Shown one piece after another: positions 27,640 to 36,146 of a stretch of DNA of 64,000 nt. Within the stretch, counting starts at the first letter, position 1; each line of letters begins with the position of its first letter. The translations under genes and the position numbers were made by a program. The stretch comes from Pseudomonas sp. P8_241 (GTDB lineage Bacteria > Pseudomonadota > Gammaproteobacteria > Pseudomonadales > Pseudomonadaceae), in the NCBI RefSeq assembly GCF_034008315.1, contig NZ_CP125377.1:3174001-3238000 (forward strand). The letters run 5' to 3'. The notes beneath the pieces are model-generated. The model made no database searches, was not told where the DNA came from, and was given only the letters and a program-made list of their open reading frames with translations.

Positions 27640-28814
27640 GTACTATCCAGGCCAAACTGCTGATCGTTGACGATCTGCCGGAGAATCTCCTGGCGCTTGA
27701 AGCGCTGATCAAGCGTGAAGACCGTACGGTGTTCAAGGCGTTGTCTGCCGATGAAGCCTTGTCGCTGCTGTTGCAGCACGAATTTGCCATGGCCATTCTC
27801 GACGTGCAGATGCCCGGCATGAACGGCTTCGAGCTGGCCGAGTTGATGCGCGGTACCGAAAAGACCAAAAACATCCCGATTGTGTTCGTCAGCGCGGCCG
27901 GCCGTGAGTTGAACTACGCCTTCAAGGGGTACGAAAGTGGCGCCGTGGACTTTTTGCACAAACCGCTGGATATCCAGGCGGTCAAGAGCAAGGTCAACGT
28001 GTTCGTCGAACTTTATCGCCAGAGCAAGGCGATGAAAGAGCAGGTCCTCGCCCTGGAGCAAAGCCGCCGCGAGCAGGAAGCGTTACTGGTCAAGTTGCAG
28101 AACACTCAACTGGAACTGGAGCAGGCGGTGCGTATGCGCGATGACTTCATGTCTATCGTCGCCCACGAAGTGCGCACCCCGCTCAATGGTCTGATCCTCG
28201 AGACCCAGCTGCGCAAAATGCACCTCGCCCGGGACAATGCCGACGCGTTCACCCTGGACAAAATGCACGCCATGGTCGACCGCGACGAGCGGCAGATCAA
28301 AAGCCTGATCCGCTTGATCGAGGACATGCTCGACGTGTCGCGCATTCGCACCGGCAAGTTGTCGATCCGGCCCACACACTTTGATCTTGCAGTGCTGGTT
28401 CGCGACCTGTTGCAGAATTTCGCCCAGCAGATTGAAGCCGCTGAAGCCTCGGTCAGCCTTGACGCCGCGCAAGCGGTAATCGGCAGCTGGGATGAATTCC
28501 GGATCGAACAAGTGATTTCCAATCTGTTGACCAATGCGTTGCGTTACGGGGCCAAGAGCCCGATCGCGGTGCGGGTGTACAGTACAGGGGGGCAGGCGGT
28601 GGTGGACGTGCAGGATCAAGGCATCGGCATCAGCGAAGACAACCAGAAGCGGATTTTCCAGCAGTTCGAGCGAGTGTCGGCCAAACATGCCGTCGTCGGG
28701 CTGGGGCTGGGTTTGTTTATTTCAGAACAGATTGTGACCGCCCATGGCGGTACTATTACCGTCCAGAGCAGGATTGGCGAAGGCGCCTTGTTTCGCGTTT
28801 GTCTGCCGCTGTAG
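27633..28814 (+). CDS. REC-HisKA-HATPase kinase
   Basis: The 393-residue soluble protein begins with a receiver (IVDDLPENL, Asp57 in AILDVQMPGMNG) and has a short coiled coil. The kinase core has His178 in AHEVRTPLN, N-box NLLTNALRYGA and G-box GLGLGLFISEQ. With the receiver in front, the kinase is probably controlled by phosphotransfer from the upstream hybrid kinase. The start ATG lies inside the end of cheB. Confidence 0.9.
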   Translation: MLSTIQAKLLIVDDLPENLLALEALIKREDRTVFKALSADEALSLLLQHEFAMAILDVQMPGMNGFELAELMRGTEKTKNIPIVFVSAAGRELNYAFKGYESGAVDFLHKPLDIQAVKSKVNVFVELYRQSKAMKEQVLALEQSRREQEALLVKLQNTQLELEQAVRMRDDFMSIVAHEVRTPLNGLILETQLRKMHLARDNADAFTLDKMHAMVDRDERQIKSLIRLIEDMLDVSRIRTGKLSIRPTHFDLAVLVRDLLQNFAQQIEAAEASVSLDAAQAVIGSWDEFRIEQVISNLLTNALRYGAKSPIAVRVYSTGGQAVVDVQDQGIGISEDNQKRIFQQFERVSAKHAVVGLGLGLFISEQIVTAHGGTITVQSRIGEGALFRVCLPL

Positions 28815-28892
28815 GAAAACAGCCCGATAAACGCAACCTCTGAGCGCCCGCAGGGTCGTATCAGCAGCAATTGACTGAACAAAGGCTTCCCC

Positions 28893-29270
28893 ATGAGTGA
28901 AGATGCGCAAGATGTAGTACTCGTTGTCGAGGACGATCCATCGATTCTGATGGTGTTGTCGGCTTATCTATCGGGCGAGGGCTACCGCGTCCTGCAGGCC
29001 GAAAACGGTGAACAGGCGTTTGAAATCCTCGCGAGCAAACCGCACCTGGACATGATGATCACCGACTTCCGCCTGCCGGGTGGAATCTCCGGCGTGCAGA
29101 TCGCCGAGCCTGCCGTGAAGCTACGACCGGAACTCAAGGTGATTTTCATCAGCGGCTACGCCCAGGAAATCCGCGAGACCGACAGCCCGATCACGCGCAA
29201 GGCGCCGATTCTCGACAAACCATTTGATCTGGACAAGCTGCAAGAGCTGATGCACGACATGCTTTCGTAA
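28893..29270 (+). CDS. Single-domain response regulator
   Basis: A 125-residue REC domain with VVEDDPS, Asp58 in MMITDFRLPGG, the FISGYAQE switch and Lys in LDKPFD. It is last in the rightward run, 78 bases after the REC-kinase, with AAAGG upstream. It converges on the leftward hybrid kinase with only three bases between stops. It is a candidate end point or shuttle of the local phosphorelay. Confidence 0.92.
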   Translation: MSEDAQDVVLVVEDDPSILMVLSAYLSGEGYRVLQAENGEQAFEILASKPHLDMMITDFRLPGGISGVQIAEPAVKLRPELKVIFISGYAQEIRETDSPITRKAPILDKPFDLDKLQELMHDMLS

Positions 29271-29273
29271 GCA

Positions 29274-30944
29274 TCAAACTCTGATCATCTCCCTCACCTT
29301 CGCCGTCAATAAATCGAAGGTAAAGGGCTTGGTGATCATCTGCATGCCCGGATCGAGGAACCCACCGCGTACCGCCGCATGTTCGGCATAGCCGGTGATG
29401 AACAACACCCGCAGGTCAGGCCGCAGCTGGCGGCCAATCTCCGCCAGTTGCCGGCCATTCATGCCCGGCAGGCCGACGTCGCTGATCAGCAGATCGATGC
29501 GCTGGGTCGAATCCAGGATCGGCACCGCGCTGTCGGCATCGCTGGCCTCTACAAAGGCGTAACCCAGGTCACTCAACACACTTCCCACCAGCACGCGCAC
29601 CGCCGGATCGTCCTCGACGATCAACACGGTTTCGCCATTTTGCGCGTAGGGGGCGTGCTGGATATTGATCGGGTTATCCTGGGGCAGGTCGCCTCCAAAG
29701 CGCGGCAGATACAGATTCACCGTAGTGCCTTCTCCAACCGCGCTCTGAATGGCGACGTGACCACCCGATTGTTTGCTGAAGCCGTAGATCATCGATAACC
29801 CGAGGCCGGTGCCCTGGCCAATTGGCTTGGTGGTGAAGAAGGGGTCGAAGGCACGGTTGATGATGCTTTGCGGCATGCCGCATCCCGTGTCGGTGACGCT
29901 GAGCACGACGTAATCCCCCGGTTCGAGATTGCTGTGCGCTTCGGTGAACTGACTGTCCAGTTGCTGGTTCCAGGTCTTGACCAGCAGATTTCCACCATTG
30001 GGCATGGCATCACGGGCGTTGATCACCAGGTTGAGCAGGGCGCTTTCCAGTTGATTGGGATCGGCTTCGGCAACCCACAGCTGATCGTTGAGCTGCATGT
30101 CCAGACGAATGCTCTCGTTGATACTGCGTTGCAGCAGTTCGTCCATGGCGATCACCAGGGTGTTCATCTCTACCGGTTTGGAGTCGAGCGACTGGCGACG
30201 AGAAAACGCCAACAGGCGATGGGTCAAGCCGGCTGCGCGGTTGGCTGAAGTCACGCCCAGATCGATGAGGCTGTCCAGGTCTTCAGTGCGTCCACGGGCC
30301 AGGCGGCGACGCAGCAGTTCCAGGCTGCCGATGATGCCGGTCAGCATGTTGTTGAAGTCGTGGGCGATGCCGCCGGTCAATTGTCCGACCGCTTCCATTT
30401 TCTGCGACTGGCGCAATACTTCTTCGTTATGCCGCAATTGAGCCGTGCGCTCTTCCACCTGCTGCTCAAGGGTTTCAAGCGTGTTTTGCAAGCGCAGCTC
30501 GCTTTGGCTCAGGTCGATCAGCCGGTCCCTGGCTTCGTACTGTCGTCGTCGTCCGCGCAGGGCGGTAGTGATCAGGCTGATCAGGGTGACCGGATGAAAA
30601 GGGCGTTCGAGAAAGGTGACGTTGCCCAATTGCGGGCCAAAACGGGACGCAGGGTTGTTCTCCGGACCGCCGTGGTGGGTCATCAGTACGATTGGCAGAT
30701 CCGACCAGGCCGGTTGTTGTTCGATCAGTCGCACCAGTGGTTCGACATCACGGCCCAGCAAGGCTTCGGACGAGATCAGCAGCAGACCGGCACCGTATTC
30801 CAGTTCGGCGCACAGGCCGAGCAGGTCGCCACTGATTACCCCGTCGAAACCCGCTTCCTTGAGCATCATCAAGGCTATCTGGCTGTCACGACCCAGCGGC
30901 GCGAGAATGATGGCGCGCTCGGACGTTGCTTGCACAGCCGTCAC
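29274..30944 (-). CDS. Soluble hybrid kinase: degenerate REC-HisKA-HATPase-REC
   Basis: The 556-residue protein has an N-terminal receiver-like domain (about 10-130) whose usual acceptor position reads LLLISSEAL, so it lacks the phosphorylatable Asp. A coiled coil, His195 in GGIAHDFNNML, a HATPase domain (NLVINARDAM, GTGLGLSMIYG) and a C-terminal receiver with Asp489 in LLISDVGLPGMNG follow. It has no membrane segments. The start is GTG, and GTGA overlaps the stop of the KaiC-like gene, so the two are coupled. A kinase directly coupled to a KaiC-like ATPase recalls the KaiC/SasA pairing of cyanobacteria, but this kinase has no SasA/KaiB-like domain that I can see. Confidence 0.9.
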   Translation of the reverse strand: MTAVQATSERAIILAPLGRDSQIALMMLKEAGFDGVISGDLLGLCAELEYGAGLLLISSEALLGRDVEPLVRLIEQQPAWSDLPIVLMTHHGGPENNPASRFGPQLGNVTFLERPFHPVTLISLITTALRGRRRQYEARDRLIDLSQSELRLQNTLETLEQQVEERTAQLRHNEEVLRQSQKMEAVGQLTGGIAHDFNNMLTGIIGSLELLRRRLARGRTEDLDSLIDLGVTSANRAAGLTHRLLAFSRRQSLDSKPVEMNTLVIAMDELLQRSINESIRLDMQLNDQLWVAEADPNQLESALLNLVINARDAMPNGGNLLVKTWNQQLDSQFTEAHSNLEPGDYVVLSVTDTGCGMPQSIINRAFDPFFTTKPIGQGTGLGLSMIYGFSKQSGGHVAIQSAVGEGTTVNLYLPRFGGDLPQDNPINIQHAPYAQNGETVLIVEDDPAVRVLVGSVLSDLGYAFVEASDADSAVPILDSTQRIDLLISDVGLPGMNGRQLAEIGRQLRPDLRVLFITGYAEHAAVRGGFLDPGMQMITKPFTFDLLTAKVREMIRV

Positions 30945-32443
30945 CGGGTTTCATCCTCGAGCAATGGATTGCTCGCGCCCAGATACGTGGGCACACCACG
31001 CAAGACGCCCTGGAAGGCTTCCAGTGGTTCACCGACGGTCATGCCTTGCGCGCTGATGCGGTATTCGCGAATAGTCGATTCATGGCTGCCGGTGCGTTTC
31101 TTGATGATCGAAATCGCCCGGCGAACCTTGCCCAACGCCTCAAAGTAACGCAGCAGGATGACCGTGTCGGCCAGGTAGGTGATATCCACCGGAGCTTGCA
31201 TATCGCCAACCAGTCCGTGCTGGGCAACGGTCATGAACGTCGCCGCGCCTTGACGGTTGAGGTACAGCAACAGCTCATGCATGTGCAGCACCAGGGCATT
31301 TTCCTCCGGCATCGCGGCTTGATATCCATTGATGCTGTCGATCACCACGGTCTTGATTTTGCCTTCGTCCACGCAACGTCGGACCCGATGGGAAAATTCG
31401 CCGGGTGACAGCTCCGCAGCGTCCACTTGTTCGATCAGCAGGTTACCGGTGTCTTGCAATGCCTTGAGGTCGATGCCGATGTTTTTCATGCGCTCGAACA
31501 GCAGCCCCAGCTCTTCATCGAAGATAAACAAAGCGGCTTTTTCGCCTCGTGCGACGGCTGCGGCGGCGAAGACCATCGAGATCAAGGATTTGCCGGTGCC
31601 CGCCGGGCCGAGGATCAGTGTGCTGGAGCCGGTTTCGATGCCGCCGCCGAGCAGGGCGTCCATCTCGCGGATGCCGCTGGTCAACTGTTGGCGGATGTAA
31701 GTCCCGCGGTGCTCGGCCGCGACCAGGCGCGGGAACACATGCACGCCGTCGCTCATGATAGTGAAATCATGATAACCGCCCCGGTATTTCTGGCCCCGGT
31801 ACTTCACCACGCGGATCCGGCGCCGTTCCGCGCCGTAATTGGGCGTCAGTTCTTCCAGGCGAATGACCCCGTGGGCGACGCTGTGTACGGTCTTGTCCAG
31901 GGATTCGGCGGTCAGGTCATCGAGCAGCAACACCGTGGCGTCGTAGCGCACGAAATAGTGCTTGATCGCCAGAATCTGCCGGCGATAGCGCAGTGAGCTC
32001 TGGGCCAGCAGGCGAATTTCGGAAAGGCTGTCGAGGACCACGCGCGTCGGCTTGACCCGTTCGACCACTTCGAAGATCTGGCGGGTGGCTTCTCCCAGTT
32101 CCAGGTCGGAGGAGTAAAGCAGCGTCTGTTGCTGCTCGGCGTTGAGCAGGCTTTCCGGGGGCGTCAGTTCGAAGATGTGGACATTTTCGTCCAGCTCCCA
32201 GCCATGGGAGCGGGCGCCCTGGCGCAACTCGCGCTCGGTTTCGGACAGTGTGATGTACAAACACCGCTCGCCGGCTCGCGCACCGGCCATCAGGAACTGC
32301 AGCGCGACGGTGGTCTTGCCGGTACCCGGCTCACCCTCCAGCAAAAACACATGACTGCGCGACAGGCCCCCATCAAGGATATCGTCAAGGCCTTCGATAC
32401 CGGTGGCCGCTTTTACACGAGTCAACTCGTTGAATGTAGACAA
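30941..32443 (-). CDS. KaiC-like double-domain ATPase
   Basis: The 500-residue protein has two RecA-type KaiC domains, with P-loops GEPGTGKTT (37-45) and GPAGTGKS (279-286). The catalytic glutamate pair of KaiC reads SE in the first domain and DE in the second. By my alignment around DTVILLRY, the two phospho-sites of cyanobacterial KaiC correspond to Thr422 and Tyr423. KaiA and KaiB are absent. KaiC homologues outside cyanobacteria are linked to stress and signalling. The start is uncertain: a TTG with GAGAGGG six bases upstream fits best, while an ATG 15 bases earlier lacks a ribosome site. It overlaps the downstream kinase and is preceded by a TPR gene. Confidence 0.88.
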   Translation of the reverse strand: MSTFNELTRVKAATGIEGLDDILDGGLSRSHVFLLEGEPGTGKTTVALQFLMAGARAGERCLYITLSETERELRQGARSHGWELDENVHIFELTPPESLLNAEQQQTLLYSSDLELGEATRQIFEVVERVKPTRVVLDSLSEIRLLAQSSLRYRRQILAIKHYFVRYDATVLLLDDLTAESLDKTVHSVAHGVIRLEELTPNYGAERRRIRVVKYRGQKYRGGYHDFTIMSDGVHVFPRLVAAEHRGTYIRQQLTSGIREMDALLGGGIETGSSTLILGPAGTGKSLISMVFAAAAVARGEKAALFIFDEELGLLFERMKNIGIDLKALQDTGNLLIEQVDAAELSPGEFSHRVRRCVDEGKIKTVVIDSINGYQAAMPEENALVLHMHELLLYLNRQGAATFMTVAQHGLVGDMQAPVDITYLADTVILLRYFEALGKVRRAISIIKKRTGSHESTIREYRISAQGMTVGEPLEAFQGVLRGVPTYLGASNPLLEDETR

Positions 32444-32547
32444 GTACTGCCCTCTCATGACCAGGGGAAACGAGGCAGCCAAACTGAGTGGCTGCCTGTT
32501 CTCTTGACCGTTGGCCGAGACGACGGTTCAACGAAATTTACGCAGTA

Positions 32548-33603
32548 TCAAAGCCCTTGCTGAAGGGCCGGATCATCGGGATTGAGCTGTTCGAGTTGCG
32601 CCAGGAGTATCTGCACGTTTTGCAGTTGGCCGCTTTCCTTCCAGTAGTTGATCAGCAGAACCCGCGCCTTGCGGTCGTTAGGGTGGCGCTGAACGATTTC
32701 CTGCAACTGCTTTTGTGCAGCTTCCAGCTCCTGTTCGCCATGCAGCGTGGTGGCCAGGTCGTAGCGGTAATCCTTGTTGTCCGGCTCCAGCTCAACGGCT
32801 TTGGACAGGCCGAGGAGGGCGAATTCGCTTTGGCCGTGATGCAGCAACCAAAGCCCCAGCGCATGTTGCAGATAGGCCGAGTTAGGTTGGGCTCGCAGTT
32901 GCTTGGCCAACAGCTGTCGGGCGGCATCGTTCTGCCCTTGCCGGTCCAGCACATCGATCTGCATGACCAGTGCGGGCAAATTGGCCGGATCCAGACGCAG
33001 TGTGTTGTCCAGGGCCTGCTGTGCTTCCTTCAACTCGGCGTTGTGCAGGTGCAGTCGGGCCAGTTGATATTGGTTTTCGGCACTGTTCGGCGCGTTCTTG
33101 AGTACTTGCTCCCACGCGTCGATAGCCTGCTCCAAGGGTCCGAAATACAAACCCAGGTCATCGGGTGACAAGCCCAACAATGCATTGATCGCTGCCAGGC
33201 GCACGCTTTGCTCGCTGTCGTCGAGCAACGGCCCGAGCAGCAGACTGCGTTGGCCGTTGGGCACCAGGCCACTGATGCTTTTGATCGCTGCGATGCGCAC
33301 CTCGGGCGCCTCGTGCTGCAAGTCGGCATCCGCCAGCTTCAAGGCGACCGAGCTTGGGTAGTTGGGCAGTTCGGCATGCAGCCACACGCGACGCTTGGGC
33401 TTGAGGTCCGGGCGAGCGAGTTGCTGGTAGAGCACGCGTGCAGCGCCAGGTTGACCGGCTTTGGCTTTGGCCAACGCTTCGCTGTAGCCGTGCTTGATCA
33501 CGTCGGGAATGACCGGGGCAGTGCTGCGCAGGGAGAGCCACGCAAGGCCGATGACAAACAGGACACCGAGGCTGATGAGCAGATAGCGGCGGGACTTGGG
33601 CAT
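32548..33603 (-). CDS. Membrane-anchored HEAT/TPR repeat protein
   Basis: The 351-residue protein has one N-terminal membrane helix (YLLISLGVLFVIGLAWLSL), two HEAT-like repeats (APEVRIAAIKSISGLV, SEQSVRLAAINALLGL) and about five TPRs (from AIDAWEQVLKNAPNSAENQYQLARL). The repeat part probably faces the periplasm. Such proteins hold complexes together; no enzyme motif is seen. It lies 104 bases upstream of the KaiC-like gene on the same strand and may belong to that transcript. Confidence 0.8.
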   Translation of the reverse strand: MPKSRRYLLISLGVLFVIGLAWLSLRSTAPVIPDVIKHGYSEALAKAKAGQPGAARVLYQQLARPDLKPKRRVWLHAELPNYPSSVALKLADADLQHEAPEVRIAAIKSISGLVPNGQRSLLLGPLLDDSEQSVRLAAINALLGLSPDDLGLYFGPLEQAIDAWEQVLKNAPNSAENQYQLARLHLHNAELKEAQQALDNTLRLDPANLPALVMQIDVLDRQGQNDAARQLLAKQLRAQPNSAYLQHALGLWLLHHGQSEFALLGLSKAVELEPDNKDYRYDLATTLHGEQELEAAQKQLQEIVQRHPNDRKARVLLINYWKESGQLQNVQILLAQLEQLNPDDPALQQGL

Positions 33604-33801
33604 GCAGAATCCGGGAGCTGGAAAGCTTTTGCAAAGACGCCAGCTTCGGTCAGGCCGGGCTGTGAGTCAAACCCTTGCGTTGGCAAAAACGTCTGATCGC
33701 CGCGCACGGCCCTCCAGATGATAAGGAATCGCTCTGCCAGTGATGTCCACGGTGAAACCTGTCGAGGCATCAAGGCAGTGACTACGCTTGCTGGAGATCA
33801 C

Positions 33802-35952
33802 TTGACGAGCATGCCCATGCAAGCGTTGTTGCAGTATTTCAAAATGATGATCAAACCCGGGCGCGGGGTGTTGCTGTTCGCCCTGCGAACCGTCGTCGCC
33901 GGGCTGCTGACGCTGTACCTGGCCTTTGTGTTTGACCTTGAACAACCCAAATGGTCGATCATGGCCGTGGTCATCATCAGTCAGCCTTTGGGTGGGATGG
34001 TGCTGGCGCGCAGTTTTGGCCAGGTGGTCGGTACAACCTTGGGGGCGGTCGTGGCGGTGGTGATCATGGCCATTTTTCCCCAGGCACCGTTACCGTTCAT
34101 TACCACGCTGGCCTTGTGGCTGGCGCTGTGCACCGCCGGCGGCACGTTGCTGCGCTACACCAGCTCCCAGGCGTTTGTGCTCAGTGGCTACACCGCGGTG
34201 GTCGTGGCGTTACTGGCTGTGCCGGATCAGGACGGCATTTTTTTGCTGGCCGTGACCCGGGTCACCGAGACGTTGCTGGCCGTTGCTTGCGTTTGCGTGG
34301 TCAGCTTGCTCACGGCCAGACCAGAATCCGTTGCCCGGGACTACTTTACAAAAATCGATCAAATCACCCGGTTGCTGGCAACCCATGCAAGCGCGGTGAT
34401 CCGCACCGAAGAAAGTGAAGAGGATTTTCAACGTCGGCAGATGCAGTTGCTGGGCCAGATCAGTGCGCTGGAGGGCGTGCGCCGGCATCTGTATTTCGAT
34501 GCGCCGCGCTTGCGCAGCGCCAATGGCCTGGTGCAGTTGCTCGCCAATCAGTTGGTTTTGTTGACCGCGCGACTGACCGCATTGCGCCACCAGCGGCTGC
34601 TGTTGACCGAGCGCTGGGAGGGCGAGTTGCCTGAGGAAATTGAGCAGCTGCGTACCGAAGAACTGGCCTTTCTCGATGAACTGGCACAGCAGGGGCGCTC
34701 GCTGTCAGCCGCAAAGCGCCACCGTTTCACGACCCTGCAACAGCGGTTCGATGAACTGGCCTACCGAGCCGAACAACTCACCGAATCGATGCCGGCGACC
34801 TTGCGCTCGCTGGCCTGGTCATTGCGCTGGGAGCAGGCGCGGATGTTGCAGCAGCTTGAACAGATTCTCGAGTTGAGCGATGCAATCCAGAGCGGACGCG
34901 CCGCCAGCAGCATGTTTCGCGGGCAGGAAAATCCGCTGCACCTGGATTTCACCCTGGCGACCATGAACGCTGTTCGTGCGTTCTGCGCCTTGCTGGTGGC
35001 CGGTCTGATCTGGATCGAAACCGGCTGGGACGGTGCACGGGGCGGGATGGTGCTGGTGGGGATTCTTTGCTCGCTCATGGCCACATTTCCACGACCGTTG
35101 CTGGCCGTCCAGAGCTACGCCCGAGGATACGGACTGGCGCTGCTGGTCTCGGCGCTCCTTCAGTTCATGCTTGTGCCGATGATCAGCAACTTCGAGCTAT
35201 TGGCCTTGCTGTTGGTGCCCTTGCTTTACGCGGTCGCGGTCGGGCTTTCCAGTCCGTCCACCACGGGTACTGGCATCGGGTTGGGATTGACGACATTTCT
35301 GCTGTTCGGCCCACAGAACGTCGGACTTGGCCAAAACACCGCCCTTCAGTGGTTCGAATTTGCCGGGGCCTATACCTGTGCCACGGTATTGGCACTGAGT
35401 GTTTACTCGTTGATCTTCCCGTTCAGGCCTGATCTGCGACTGCGCCGTCTGCACCAGGAGAACGGCGAACAGGTGTACGCCTTGCTCAAGACCTCGGCCA
35501 CCGATAAACAGCAATTTGCATTCGAAAGCCGAATGGTCGATCGCCTGACCATGATGCTGGGGCTTCTGCCAGCGACCCAGGACCCGCAGTCACGGGAACT
35601 GTTCCAGGTCAGCCTGGGTAGCATGGCACTGGGCATTGCCTTGAATCAGCTCAGGCAGCAGGGACAGAACAACGATTTGCTCAGCCCCGACGTTCAAGGC
35701 CGCCTGTTTGCGACGGTCAGGCAAACGGGCAGGCTGGTTGCCGGACGACCGGGTGTAGAGGCGAACCAGGTGCTGGAAAACCTGCGTAACCTGGGCGATG
35801 AACTGGATGGATTGCACTCGAGTGTGCATGAGCATCTATGGTCAGTGTTTCGCATGCGCGTGGCGCTGTTGATCGTGGTGTCGTTTGTGGAGCGCTATCG
35901 CCGCTATTTTGAACCAGCACCTGCCCAAGGAGAGCGAGCACTTGCCCATTGA
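33802..35952 (+). CDS. FUSC/AaeB-type exporter, inner-membrane component
   Basis: The 716-residue protein has two hydrophobic blocks of about five or six helices each (near 20-180 and 405-550), each followed by a cytoplasmic helical domain, as in the AaeB/FUSC family of aromatic-acid and fusaric-acid exporters. Typical parts are ALRTVVAGLLTLYLAFVFDLEQPKWSIMAVVIISQP and its second-half counterpart. The start is chosen at a TTG with GGAG five bases upstream; an ATG nine bases later is the alternative. The next two genes complete the exporter. The substrate is unknown. Confidence 0.87.
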   Translation: MTSMPMQALLQYFKMMIKPGRGVLLFALRTVVAGLLTLYLAFVFDLEQPKWSIMAVVIISQPLGGMVLARSFGQVVGTTLGAVVAVVIMAIFPQAPLPFITTLALWLALCTAGGTLLRYTSSQAFVLSGYTAVVVALLAVPDQDGIFLLAVTRVTETLLAVACVCVVSLLTARPESVARDYFTKIDQITRLLATHASAVIRTEESEEDFQRRQMQLLGQISALEGVRRHLYFDAPRLRSANGLVQLLANQLVLLTARLTALRHQRLLLTERWEGELPEEIEQLRTEELAFLDELAQQGRSLSAAKRHRFTTLQQRFDELAYRAEQLTESMPATLRSLAWSLRWEQARMLQQLEQILELSDAIQSGRAASSMFRGQENPLHLDFTLATMNAVRAFCALLVAGLIWIETGWDGARGGMVLVGILCSLMATFPRPLLAVQSYARGYGLALLVSALLQFMLVPMISNFELLALLLVPLLYAVAVGLSSPSTTGTGIGLGLTTFLLFGPQNVGLGQNTALQWFEFAGAYTCATVLALSVYSLIFPFRPDLRLRRLHQENGEQVYALLKTSATDKQQFAFESRMVDRLTMMLGLLPATQDPQSRELFQVSLGSMALGIALNQLRQQGQNNDLLSPDVQGRLFATVRQTGRLVAGRPGVEANQVLENLRNLGDELDGLHSSVHEHLWSVFRMRVALLIVVSFVERYRRYFEPAPAQGERALAH

Positions 35953-36142
35953 TCTGGAAATAGGAGGCGTTTATTTACCACCGATAGCCCAGGCGCTTCT
36001 TCTGGCGCTGCCGATTTTCCTGCTGCTGGACTGGGGATTGCGCCGCCTCGGTGTGCTGCAATTTGTCTGGCATGAAGCGCTGTTCGAAGGTGCGTTGTAC
36101 GTAAGTGTCTGTGCAACCTTGATTCTGTTGATGGGAGCTTGA
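35942..36142 (+). CDS. DUF1656 (AaeX-like) small membrane protein
   Basis: The 66-residue protein with two hydrophobic segments starts PIDLEIGGVYLPP, the DUF1656 signature. In the family it is encoded between the FUSC pump and its HlyD partner, as here. The start is a TTG behind AAGGAGAG, overlapping the end of the FUSC gene by 11 bases. An upstream frame would add residues not seen in the family. Its role is probably structural within the exporter. Confidence 0.85.
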   Translation: MPIDLEIGGVYLPPIAQALLLALPIFLLLDWGLRRLGVLQFVWHEALFEGALYVSVCATLILLMGA

Positions 36143-36146
36143 GCCA

